DNA from: Platynereis dumerilii
Taxonomy: Eukaryota > Annelida > Polychaeta > Phyllodocida > Nereididae
NCBI GenBank assembly: GCA_026936325.1
Contig: JAPTHN010000004.1
Location: forward strand, 43,169,289 to 43,233,288
Length of the DNA: 64,000 nt
Reading direction: 5' to 3'
Notes under the pieces: generated by a model
The model's input: only the letters and a program-made list of their open reading frames with translations
Database searches by the model: none
Told to the model about the DNA's origin: nothing
Part shown: piece after piece, positions 48,540 to 59,110 of the stretch
Layout of the letters: the number at the start of each line of letters is the position of its first letter
Numbering within the stretch: position 1 is the stretch's first letter
Position numbers and translations under genes: made by a program

Positions 48540-49032
48540 TGACAACCCTACAAATGAAAGTAACTTTCTGTTTGCAGTCTTGATTTCACAAAGCTCTTCT
48601 AGTCAAAATGTGAGTGAAAGTCAAATTTCAACCTTTTAACATTTTGTCACCTGGCTGGAGTTAGCCATAATTCAGGCCAGAAATCACAGTTCTCAAATGT
48701 CTGGTCTAATTGCAGCTTGTCTAAAGTGGTCTAAATGCAATGTCCACTCAACTGGTCAGTGGCTAGACCCCCCACTGTGCTGTCCACTGCGTTGTCCAGT
48801 GTGCTGGCTGTTAAGTGACCATTTAATGAGAACTGTCATACCACAGGAGGCCCATTAATTAAATGAGCAATTAGGCTTCTGGAAAGGTTAACCACATGGA
48901 AAACTGAAATTGGTTGGTTCAAAATACATGTACCTATTGGATGTTTTTTATTTGTCACTATATTAATTTGACTAATAAATATGATAAAGGCAATATTATG
49001 AATGTCATAGACTTTTTGATGTTTCTTACCAT
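48540..49032. other. Intronic stretch, no recognised features
   Basis: Several CAGTG/CCACTG words around 48750-48800; nothing assignable. Confidence 0.35.
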
Positions 49033-49050
49033 ATATCTATCTATCTATCC

Positions 49051-49082
<32 letters not shown>

Positions 49083-49118
49083 GTCTATCTGTCTATCTGT
49101 CTATCTGTCTATCTATCA
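49033..49118. repeat. (TATC)n/(TGTC)n microsatellite
   Basis: About 12 TATC units, then an alternating TGTC-TATC higher-order run. Confidence 0.95.
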
Positions 49119-49939
49119 TTCCTTCTTCACTCCATGTATCTTCGTTCTCCTTCTGCTCTCTTTCATCCATTTTATCCAAACCTTCCTCATTTTGCAAGAA
49201 ATTACATCATATAATCTCTGTTGTTGGTGATAGCATCTAACTCCACAAGACCTATAAAAGGCATTGTTAGCCAATGTTGATTGTTTACAGGCCTAAAATC
49301 ATGGCTACTCAGTTCTTTTATCCTGCTTTAGAAATCAGTTTGGTTCAGAACTTTCAAATTATCCGCCCTCTTTTAATTCCACCATTTACCCATAGGGGGT
49401 CTGTTATATTGTTGTCTGCCTATTGGTCTCAAGAGTGATATACAAGACAATCACCATTGTTGTCAAACAATTGATGCTTTTCCTATTGTTTGGTTGTAAA
49501 CTTATTAGGTAATGCTGGTGGTAGGCTGTATAATAGTAAGAGTAAGATTTTCCATTAAGGTGGAATGCTTTGTGCTTCTAAGTTAAGATCAGCATGTATC
49601 CTAACTTATTTGACTCAAACAACCAGTTATAAGTAGTCATTTAATTTATAAGGTATTTAATGGATAAAGGTTCAGATTACCTTATAAATAACTTTATAAT
49701 GATAATTATATCAATTTTGAACCAATACCTATAGATACAGCAACAGCATGATTCACTGTCTTTGACCAAACTGTGGACATGCCCAGCTCAAATTCAAAAT
49801 GCCTGCAGAAGTTGTATGTGACCCTTTCAAGGAGCGACTGAAAAAGATATTGGAGGACAAAATTGGCCTTTTGAAGTATCAAATGGTTTCTTGCATAATC
49901 GGATGGTTTTCCCTAAAAATGCATTCATGAAGTATTTCC
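49119..49939. other. Intronic stretch, no recognised features
   Basis: Nothing assignable. Confidence 0.4.
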
Positions 49940-50720
49940 ACTAAGTCACAAACCCTAGAAATTCCAAATGATATGGAGGACCAATCAGGGTTTTTTGTGA
50001 CCATGTTTTTTTTAGAACTTTGCTATCATGCAATCTCCTTAAATCTAAAAAATTATACACACCCATAATTATGCTTTCAAAGGTTTTCATATTTATGATC
50101 AAGGGTGTAGTTCCAATATTACACCCAATATTCAATATCACAAGCAGATACCAGCAAGATTTCCATATTAACAAATATTTACCTTGGCAGGAAATTAGCA
50201 CAATGGCCCAATTTCCTTGGATCTGAATTATTAAACAGGACAACCTTACACAGTTTTTATTGATTGGATATATCATGCTCCATATGATTCAACCCAGAAA
50301 GTGTGAAACTGTATGCATATGTGATGAAGTTTTAAACATGCAACGAGTTGTTAAAATTGATTTTAAAATTATTTTAGGCTACCAGTTCAGGAATGCACCC
50401 AAGTTGGGTTGTGACATGTTAAATTATTTAAGTTTGTAGAAGGTTTTAATAAATTCGGTATTGATTCCAAATCTAAGATACGAGCACTTACTTTTACCCA
50501 ATTTTGGGACGTTAACCATTTTCATGTGAATGGTAAAAATTACTTTTATTTTCTTGATTGGAGTTCTTATTTTGCCTGTGGTACACCACTTTTGATTGAA
50601 TCACAATTTTCTTGATGAAAGTCCACTGATCTAAATATGGATGCCTCAATCTCCAGAAAAATTCTAATTTACTTTTCGACTTTTTGGGACGTCGCATCAC
50701 TCGCATTCTTACAAAAAATA
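49940..50720 (+). mobile_element. Possible decayed LINE ORF2 remnant
   Basis: Interrupted + strand frames read phrases such as YLPWQEIS and, at about 50500-50600, FWDVNHFHVNGKNYFYFLDW. The second resembles the stretch near the C-terminus of L1/Tx1-type reverse transcriptases, where a basic or aromatic segment precedes a W-x-x-x-G-I motif. Several stops and frame changes break it. The match is by memory of the family only. Confidence 0.3.
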
Positions 50721-51439
50721 TTTACGGTATCAATTTACATGAACGCCCTTGTTTATCTAATGGTTGCTCCTTAGTAAATTTGTTTCAAACAAATCACTTC
50801 TGCCAAAACCTACATCACTAACCATTACCACAAAAATCATTTTATAATTAGATAAAGCAAAATAATACCACATCTCCCAATTCTCCCACTCCAGCTATAA
50901 TCAGCTTCATGACCACACATACATTTTGGGCCCAATTTTGAGCAGAGCTTCACTGCAGGTCAAAGCAAGCAATCCCTGTGTTGACATACCCCAAGCATCT
51001 AATGTAATAATGTCCTCTTTCTATATATTTTGTGCTCAAGAGCGATTTTGCTTTTTCCAAATATATTGCAATGTTGGTTCAGCATTATGTGGGGTAATCC
51101 TATATCTTTTTTTGCTGTGTGTCTTTAAAATGCTTGATGTTTGAGTAACTGTAATTTTATAGAACTTTGTCTGTGTTTTAAATGTCACTTTGACATTGGT
51201 AGGCCTATCTGTAATTGTCTTGAGATCTATCCGTTGAAGATATACACATGACATGTACAATACATGTGTACATACTACCTAATATATCTATTTAGATATT
51301 ATCTTGATATTGTCTTACCAGATATAGATCATTTTGCCAAATGCCTTCCTCAATTCCTTGCATATCTATAAACATTTACCATAAAATTGTTTGTTTTTGT
51401 ATGTTTATTTAAACACTGTTTGAAGCATTAACACAAGGT
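50721..51439. other. Intronic stretch, no recognised features
   Basis: Nothing assignable. Confidence 0.4.
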
Positions 51440-51758
51440 ACCGCCTGAAAGTGTGACAGGTCATGTTTTTCCATTGGGTCAATGCTAAACATCCTCAACT
51501 AAACTGCTTGTGGGAGCATGAATTCTTATCCGTCGCGGTGAAAATTAATTGGGTCATACACGTAACTGTTTGTAGCTCTAGTAAAGACAATTGGGAGCCG
51601 ATTGTATCTCACATGCTTCAAATATGGTCCTTTATGACCCATATTATGTGTATTCTTCTCATTGGATGAGTATCCTTGCTTCACCAGCAGTTAAGTTAAC
51701 GATATTTAGCATTGACCCAATGGAAAAACGTCACCTGTTTCACATACTTGCAGTGCGC
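51440..51758. mobile_element. MITE with about 45-bp imperfect inverted ends
   Basis: The left end contains TCCATTGGGTCAATGCTAAA and the right end TTTAGCATTGACCCAATGGA, with outer parts GTGTGACAGGTCATG and CGTCACCTGTTTCACAT. About 319 bp, no coding. A partial copy lies at 41680. No clear target duplication. Confidence 0.65.
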
Positions 51759-52730
51759 ACACAATTCTGTTAGTTAATGTCCGTGTCCTCACAGTTTAAA
51801 AGTAAGAAGCGTTGTCTAACTATAACGTAGTTCCTGAAAAAAAAAATCTATCAAATTTAGGTTTGCAACAGCCACACCTACAGCCTGAACAAACAAATTA
51901 ACCTAGCTTGTAAGTTGGTGCTGCGTCAGTTAGTAGTTCAATACATTTCATTGATTATTAATGGGAAAACCCAATTTTCTTTGAAAGAGAAGCTCTTCTT
52001 TGTTGGAGGTGTGAATTGTCAGTGCATGTGCATCCTTCCTGCACGTGCTGTGACGTTTTAGTCACATGATCTCATGTCTTTCACTGATTGGTCAGTGGAG
52101 TGGAAAATCCTACGTCATGTTAATTAGGCTAAACCCAGTTGAATGTTTCAGATGATTTTGTGCATGGTTGAATAGGTTGTACAAGTGCCAAAAAATTAGG
52201 GTTCCCATTTTGAAATGAGACAAAGAGGGAGAGATGGGTTAGCAACCTATACCTGGATGCTTATTGATTTTTGAAGCTCTGATGGGGGAAAAACCAGGAT
52301 GATGACCTGATTGATACTTGTCTATAATAGATAGTAGGCGGTCTAATGAATTTGACCCCGATTATATTACGGTGTAATTTAAAGTTAAAAAAAAAAGAAA
52401 TGACTGAACCATGTATGCATTAGTATAAAATCCCATAAGTTGGAAAGGCCAAATTCAATCTTATATAAATTTTGTGAGCAGACATTTCTATGAATCTATG
52501 ATAATTAATTCATTTTGTGCTCTAATCCCTCAAATATCAATCATTAAAATTAATAAAATGTGCCAATAATATTTGAGTAAACACCTACCACAAAATCACT
52601 CATAAATCATGAATTCATTTATCAATTTTCTGTCAGAATGTCAATGTTTGTCAGGAACCATAAGGTTGTAGGCATTTTCAGAATTTATTAATATTTCATT
52701 ATCAATTATCTGGTAGCATTCTTTTATGGA
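51759..52730. other. Intronic stretch, no recognised features
   Basis: The palindromic CACTGATTGGTCAGTG (52082-52097) includes a CCAAT box on the minus strand. Otherwise unassigned. Confidence 0.35.
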
Positions 52731-52816
52731 TGACCTTGACCTCATTAATTCTCCATTGACACGTAACCCTCATGACCTTGACCAGTGACCTTGTGACATT
52801 GTGAGGTCACAGGTCA
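52731..52816. promoter_or_regulatory. Nuclear-receptor half-site cluster near exon 2
   Basis: TGACCT at 52731 and 52737 (zero spacing), 52773 and 52786, and AGGTCAcAGGTCA (DR1) at 52804-52816. It lies about 0.7 kb before the first Ig exon. Confidence 0.35.
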
Positions 52817-53071
52817 CATGACTCTGAGCGACCAATCATATTTTAGCTGTAGGCTATTTTTGGAAAGATGTATTATTGTGGTACTTCACACACTAACCCA
52901 TTGTATGCAATTATGTACCATCATTAAAAGCAATTTTACTCTCTTATATACAATGCAATATGCAATATACTCAAACTTTGTAAACAATTACACATGTAAA
53001 TTGTAGATTTACTGGAATTAAAGTTGGATATATTGGCCAGGATGGCCCTGGAAATATAGGGAAGAAAGGTA

Positions 53072-53130
53072 TATAGATAGATAGAGATAGACAGATAAAA
53101 AGATAGGTAGATAGATAGATAGATAGATAT

Positions 53131-53162
<32 letters not shown>

Positions 53163-53206
53163 AAAGATAGGTAGATAGATAGATAGATAGATATATAGAT
53201 AGATAC
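53072..53206. repeat. GATA array with a 64-bp higher-order unit
   Basis: GATAAAAAGATAGGTAG occurs at 53094 and again at 53158, each followed by the same GATA/ATAT pattern. A 64-bp block has therefore been tandemly duplicated within the array. Confidence 0.85.
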
Positions 53207-53512
53207 TTTATACAAAGACAGATAAATTCAAATGAGAAAGAATTAGATTATCAATCTCCATTGCGGTAACAGTGTCGTCAAAAAAAGTCTTGTTTGCTTG
53301 AATTTGGAGCTTCGAGATGGGCAAGAATGATCAGATTCAAATACAGATTCACTTCTAGGCACAGCTTCAGCAAATGACCAATCTCTGACTTGTTGGTCCT
53401 TATGATGTCATGCTCCAGTATAAACAAGAGAACCTGAAATTCTGCAAATTCATTTAAATTATGAATAATTTTAAACTTTGAATATTCACCTCAATTCCTT
53501 TCTTTCTTTCAG

Positions 53513-53869
53513 TGTACCCCAGTAGCAGTCAAGTGGAGGTCGTCCGAGAAAAAGAGGTCGTCGGCATTCAAGGGATTTACTACAACATTCCATGCAACAT
53601 TGCAACGACGGGAAACGTAGAGTACGTGCGGTGGGCGGACTATGTCAACAACATCGACCGAGATCCAATAGAGATCTTCAACAGTCAAGGAAACCCCTCT
53701 TTTGGAATAAATGGAGACCATCCGAAGAAGATTAACTTCATGGTCAAAGAGGACTTCACGTTAGAAATAGTCTTCCTGGAGGTCTTAGATTACGGAGAAT
53801 ATATTTGCGAAGTTAAAAGGATCAACGACTCCACTATCTATCAAGAAAAGTTTCAGCTCTCAGTCCTTC
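53513..53869 (+). CDS. Ig domain 1 (V-like) exon of the IgSF gene
   Basis: The exon is bounded by the acceptor TTTCTTTCTTTCAG and the donor C|GTAAGT, phase 1 on both sides, 357 bp. Numbered from the exon-1 Met, it covers residues 18-136. It shows the Ig hallmarks: Cys45 (strand B, IPCNI), Trp58 (strand C, VRW), Leu101-Ile103 (strand E) and the D-Y-G-E-Y-I-C signature at 110-116 (strand F). A G-strand KFQLSVL lies at the end. The 71-residue Cys-Cys spacing fits a V-type fold. High CpG and codon quality set it off from the intron. The domain is extracellular and probably used for ligand or homophilic binding. The receptor subfamily is not recognised. Confidence in an Ig exon is high. Confidence 0.92.
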
Positions 53870-54348
53870 GTAAGTACTGTTCATAACTTTAAATTGTTGG
53901 GAGGGAGGGAGAGAGAGTAATTAGGAGAGAATGATAAAATGACCAAAGATGAACTATTTAATGAAGACTGCACTATATCATGTTCAGTTTCTTTTTAGTT
54001 CCATTAAGTAAATTGCTAATTAAGGAAAGTGAATACTGCCCTTGTTACATCTCTTGATAAGGAAGACTTCCAGTATAGCGATAATTCTTATCCTTATACT
54101 TCACGTCCGGGTGATGTAACTTCTAACGATGGTTATGCAGGTAAATGTAAAATAGCATTTGTGGTCATGTCATAACCATTGCACATTTATTTATGATACA
54201 CGTATTTGTGACATTAACTTGGGAACTATTAGGTTGTAATTGCACAATAACAATATTTTTTTTTTACATAATGGCTAAAAATTTGAAAAATGATTGTTTT
54301 TGCTTCTGGAGGAAACATCAAGTATAAAATTAATATTTTCTTTGACAG
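53870..54348 (+). other. Intron 2 (479 bp)
   Basis: GTAAGT donor to TTTGACAG acceptor, phase 1. No feature inside apart from a T-run before the acceptor. Confidence 0.85.
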
Positions 54349-54621
54349 AACAACCTATGTGCGAACCAGGGAATTACGTTACGGAAGGCGAAACAGCAAC
54401 ATTTACTTGTGAAATGGAATACGGAGCCTTTAGCTTACCTACAATGGAATGGTTAGATGGAAAAATGAATGCTCTGGGATCTATGGACATGACAGAGATT
54501 GGCAAATTTGTCAAGAAATTGTCTTTTACTGCCGAACCTTCACAGAATGGAGAGCGATTTACGTGCAAAGCTGGAATTAATGATAAAATGCAGACGTGTG
54601 TCATCAAGATGGCAGTTGGAT
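54349..54621 (+). CDS. Ig domain 2 exon of the IgSF gene
   Basis: It is bounded by TTTGACAG| and T|GTAAGT, phase 1 on both sides, 273 bp, residues 137-227. It contains Cys157 (TFTCEM, strand B), Trp171 (MEW, strand C), KKLSFTA (strand E) and Cys209 (RFTCKA, strand F). The first Ig Cys-Cys spacing is 52 residues, as in C2- or I-type domains. The usual D-x-G-x-Y before the F-strand Cys is replaced by Q-N-G-E-R-F. Two extra cysteines, Cys141 near the start and Cys220 near the end, could make a second disulfide tying strand A to G. One more codon is split with the next, unseen exon. The open frame continues past the donor for 35 codons, but those residues are intronic. Confidence 0.9.
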
Positions 54622-55429
54622 GTAAGTACATGTTTATGTTTATTCAGTTATTTGCTATTCTCAATAGTCTTAAATATGAATGTACAAATTCTCAGTTTGA
54701 AGCCTCTGGATTGTTGTACTGGCACTGATTTTTGTCCCATAAAAAATGGATTTTCTATTTGTCTACCACATTTGATGATGATACAGATGTTAACCGGAAG
54801 CTGGAAAAACAATGCAATTGTAATCCTGCTCTGATTTCCAGTTATTTTAATAATCTTTAGGATCCATTTCAGTCCTTTGAGACAAAATTGTACAGTTTTT
54901 TCACCAGCCTTCTTGAGTGTTGGTTGACAACTTGGCATTGTGTGGGATATTTTACCTGTCCACCATAGACACGTTTAAGGTTCAATGCTTGTTATCTGGA
55001 CAGTGTTTCTGTATTTCTACTTTGTCAATTCAAAATCTTAACTTGCTTTTCCCGGGATGATATCCTAGTCACATCTTGAGCACTTACATTGTTCAGATCT
55101 TTTAGTTATCTTGGATACAATCTACCCCAGGGACATTTCTGCTTAGGTTTGATTTATGAACCTCTTTTTACTAAACAGCAAATCAATCAAATGTCAAAAA
55201 ATAAGTTTTTGCCTTTCTTGCCTCACCACAAAAACCCAAAAAATCTTCATACCAGTCATACAAAATACAAGAAGTCCTGTACACAAGCATTTCGCAAAAT
55301 GGTATTGGAAGCAATACAAACATTTTCACTTGTAGTTTTCGATATTAATTTACACATAAATTAATTAAGCGACGGACAATCTAGAGAAAATTCCATTCAA
55401 GACCAACCCCAAACACAATCACATTAAAC
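54622..55429. other. Intron 3 start, no recognised exon
   Basis: From the GTAAGT donor at 54622 no phase-1 acceptor followed by Ig, fibronectin or transmembrane coding was found here. Confidence 0.4.
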
Positions 55430-56110
55430 ACTTCCAGACAAAGCATAATGAACAGAGACAAATAAAAGTCTGCACAACCATACCAAAAATATCAAACCAA
55501 CAAAACAGTCAACAATACATGTTCTACAAAACATTTCAGAACAGTCCAAAATTACTAAACAACACAAAGTCTACAGAACCGTTCCTCTTAAACAAACAAA
55601 CAAACCAAATAGACAGAACTGTCAAAGAATAAAGAAAATATAAAGCAAAGTCAACAACACAGTCAACAAAACAGTCAACATTTCAAGGCAGAAAAATTCA
55701 AAAACTAACAACAAAGTCTACCAAACCAAGTAAACAAGAGACAGTTTAGTTAACATTGCAGTCTACATAACAGAAAAACAAACTGACATTTCAAAACAAA
55801 ACATACCAAAATTTAGAAACATCTGCAGGACCATAAATCTTACCTGTAGACAAACAGAGAACAGCACAACTTACAAAACATTTCAGAACAAGAGAAATCC
55901 AAAAATAACAGAAAAAGTCTTCCCGAACCGAACAATTACCTAACAAAACAGTGTCAATAGCGGAGTATACAGAACAATTTACAAAACATTTCTAAAGCAC
56001 TACAATTAACAAATGTCTGCAGAACTAACAAACAGTCAACAATACAATCTAAGAATATCATGGTTCAAGTATATCTTAGATACAATCTACAAAACATTCA
56101 AAACATTTCA
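55430..56110. repeat. AC-rich degenerate minisatellite
   Basis: About 680 bp, strongly poor in G, built from recurring ACAAAACAGTCAACA, TTTACAAAACATTTC and AAAGTCTAC words without fixed period. Strand asymmetry is marked. No coding role. Confidence 0.65.
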
Positions 56111-56849
56111 GACCAGAGCTATTCACAATATTCCAGGTCTCTTTCACCCTTCTCTCTGTCTCCCTTTCTCTTTCTGCATGACTTCAGAAGTTTGCAAACA
56201 ATAGCAACTGTCAAATCCTTGAAAGCAATGTCAGAAGTTTAAGTGCCTGGTTGTCTCCTATTGATAGAGTCATAAAGATATGGCTGCTCTGCCTGCTATG
56301 AGGATATGACTGTTGGAGCTGCTAAGGATGTGTTAAGGATGAGCAGGACAGTGGTTTTGGCTTGCCTGGAACATTGCCAAACTCACTGTATATGTTAGCC
56401 GATTCGAAGTGTATGATGGATGTCAGCGGGCTTTTTTAACATCCCCATTTGTGCACCGTCCGCCATTTTCTGGATCTTATCCTGTTATGCAAACAGTGTT
56501 TAACAGGAACATGATTTTCAGAATCATCAACAGTCTGTTTTAGTAGCCCATTGTATCATAATATTATGGGAACTACTACTTTAATCATGACACATGACAT
56601 TATTATGATACACAATAAGCAAATGTCATTGCAAAATGTTCCTGTCTTTTAATCGTGGTAGGTTATGGGGAAAGCACAGGGAAGGCTTTAAATGGAGGTT
56701 GACTTGTTGTCCCTATTCAGAGACACAGACTTACTTATAATCTTTATTTGACGTTTGCTTGGTTTGGAGCTTGATGCCTGGGTCAAGAATCAGCTTCAGC
56801 TGGCAATCAAGATTCTTGAAGGACGGCATGCTCTCGGCATCTTGCCTTG
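56111..56849. other. Stretch without recognised features
   Basis: An acceptor-like CTTTCTGCATGACTTCAG ends at 56187, but joining it in the gene's phase creates an immediate stop. Confidence 0.4.
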
Positions 56850-57060
56850 CCTTCGAAGGGGTTAGCTGGTAAAATTCTGGCCTTCCAAGCGTTGAGCCCA
56901 GGTTTGATTCCTGCTCTGGCTGGGTTGCCAAGACAAATGTTGGAGTCAATTGTCTGTCATGCGATTGGTGTATCATTCATGTGTTCTAATCAAGTACTAC
57001 ACAACTACAGGATACAAAGTATCAATCACCCATGCTCTCAGACATCATGATGACATGCTC
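56850..57060 (+). mobile_element. tRNA-derived SINE
   Basis: An A-box-like TTAGCTGGTAAAATTCTGG and a B box AGGTTTGATTCCTGC lie about 40 bases apart. The tail AACTACAGGATACAAAGTAT is akin to the family tail at 45250 and 41270. Confidence 0.5.
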
Positions 57061-57132
57061 CAGAGTAGGGTCGGTAAGATTAGACACAACATGTATCATT
57101 GGTATGTTGCATTAATACGACATAAACTGTAG

Positions 57133-57369
57133 GTCCGCAAATTGGGGACGATCCGCATTTCACTGAAAATCGCCTCCCGAAACCCATATTTCGGCCCGCA
57201 AATTAATCCTTGCAGAATACCGAAAGTCAGAAGTTTAAGTTTAAATGAAGGCGATCTTGTGTATTGTTCAACATTTGATAGATGTTTTCAGCAATATCGT
57301 GGGCTTTCAACAAAAATAACACAGCTCGGGCCGTATCAACTGAACCGAAGCTGCGTGTCCAAAACTTAA
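57133..57369 (+). other. CpG-dense open segment, unassigned
   Basis: A 79-codon frame runs from just after a TAG to a TAA at 57367, within about 290 bp holding 17 CpGs. Neighbouring sequence has few. An acceptor-like TTAATCCTTGCAG ends at 57215. Using it would give a terminal exon with residues such as LNEGDLVYCSTFDRC, but in phase 2, which does not follow Ig exon 2. It could be a terminal exon of a skipped path, a processed fragment or part of a mobile element. No family was recognised. Confidence 0.3.
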
Positions 57370-58696
57370 CGGATTGTACCAGGTATGGCCGATATTTACC
57401 AAAACGGTGTAGAGCACTACTCCAGAGTGATAGCAGTTTCTTTTACTTGTAAAGAATGGAAAAAGCTCTCAGAGTCATAGAGCACTGATGTTGACACATA
57501 GTTAAGGAAGACAAATTAGTTCTCTTTATTTTATGCCAACCCATCAACACTATAATTGCTTTCTGGCACTTTTTATAACTTTTTTTGTTATACTCAAATT
57601 CCAAATTAGTGAAACTATGTGGGTTTTTAACTTTATTTGGGTGGCCCTCTTTGTTAGCAAAGAGTTGAAATGAACTTTAGAAGTTTTTTCCACTTGTTTC
57701 TTTGTGTTTGTGTCAAAATATTAGAGATCCCTGTTGTGATGTTATTATGGGTGTTTTGTGAATTTTTATTTATTAGTTATTTACTTTTTACTGTTTTTTT
57801 TTTTTCAAAAACATTATTCTACATTGCTTTACAAGTTTCCTTGGCTCCATTTTTTTTACTTCTTTTTCTTGCAAATAATTTGTTTCTCTAAATATTAAAA
57901 TCTCTATTCTCCTCCTTCATTGTGCAATCTTAGCATGCTTAGGAACGCATTTATATCTTCTGTGACTAGGATATAGTTGTCTTGAGCAGAGTTTACATTG
58001 TAGTTGGTTCACTAAAAATAAATTAAGAATGCCATTTTTTGTCATTTTAAAGGCTGACCATGTACACCCATAGTTTGCTTGCAATATATTGCAGTTTTTC
58101 ACAATGGATATCCACAAAGAATTCAAGATACAGTGTAAAAACTGTACCTGGTCTTCTCTGCAGGTTTCTTTCCATTTTTCAAGCTAAGTGTACTCTAAAG
58201 TTTCAAGTCTACTACAGATGAGTGTGCCAGGTTCTTTTAGTCATTCACAGTTGGTGACAATTTAGTTGTTAGCTTTTCAAAAAAGGAAGGTCACCTCTAT
58301 CATTTTTCTTTGAAGGTTTCTTCAAGCTATTTTTTGTTGTAACTTTTGTTGATTTTTCTCTAGTTTTTGCCAATTTGGTATTTGCTTAAATTTTTAACAC
58401 TTCCAACAATATCTAAAAAAAGAGTCACAAAAAAATCTATAAAAAAGCGACGAAATACAATTTTAAAGAGTTCTCTAACTTTGTGTGTAATTTTCATTGT
58501 TAGACCATACTACTCTAAAGATTTTTACATAGAGTAATACAGCCAAAGATCCTTTGTTTATAAGACGTGAAACTCTTATCTATGGCGTGTTATGTGTGAA
58601 AGTGAGAGATGTGTCAACTCAGGAAGTAGCCCTTTTGGAAGCTATGGCTTGCTTGCTGTCTGTCACTCTGACACATTCTATGTATTATCGTAGAAT
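57370..58696. other. Stretch without recognised features
   Basis: T-rich, with several TTTTTTTT runs. Nothing assignable. Confidence 0.4.
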
Positions 58697-58891
58697 GGGG
58701 TAAAGTTGGCAATCCGGGGTAAAGTTGGCAAGCTATTTTGACCCACTTAACAGCATAAATGCCAACTCTCCGCACTGACACGAATGGAAACTTTGCCAAA
58801 GATACCTGTTTCAATGAGGAAAGTTGGCATTCTGCCTTTAAGTGGGTCAAAATAGCTTGCCAACTTTATCCCGGATTGCCAACTTTACCCC
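58697..58891. mobile_element. MITE with about 75-bp inverted ends
   Basis: Both ends read GGGGTAAAGTTGGCAATCCG, then a second TAAAGTTGGCAAGC and ATTTTGACCCACTTAA in inverted orientation. The central spacer is about 45 bp. The tandem subterminal motif recalls the GGGGCACAGTGA elements at 1310 and 2548. No clear target duplication. Confidence 0.75.
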
Positions 58892-58984
58892 GTTTTAAGG
58901 TACTCTAATAACTGAGAGGAAAGAAGTAAAATAAAAGTGTATAAATGTTATAGTGAGTAATTGGACCTATGTAGGATAGCAGTT

Positions 58985-59110
58985 TACCAGTTTCAATCAT
59001 CCTTGACCTCATCGCTGCAAATAATGTGTCCTTCTCCTGTCCTAATTAGCAAATCAGAGCGCCTAAAATTAATATAGTAATATAGTAATTATAGGACGTA
59101 AAGACCAAAT
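58985..59110 (+). mobile_element. SINE 3' fragment
   Basis: TTTCAATCATCCTTGACC, CATCGCTG and TCTCCTGTCCTAATTAG match the reverse complement of the copy at 62880. Confidence 0.55.

Noticed and set aside
56170-56260. Possible fourth exon of the IgSF gene after the acceptor ending at 56187
   Set aside because: Joining the phase-1 base from exon 3 gives TAA at once, and no coding pattern follows.
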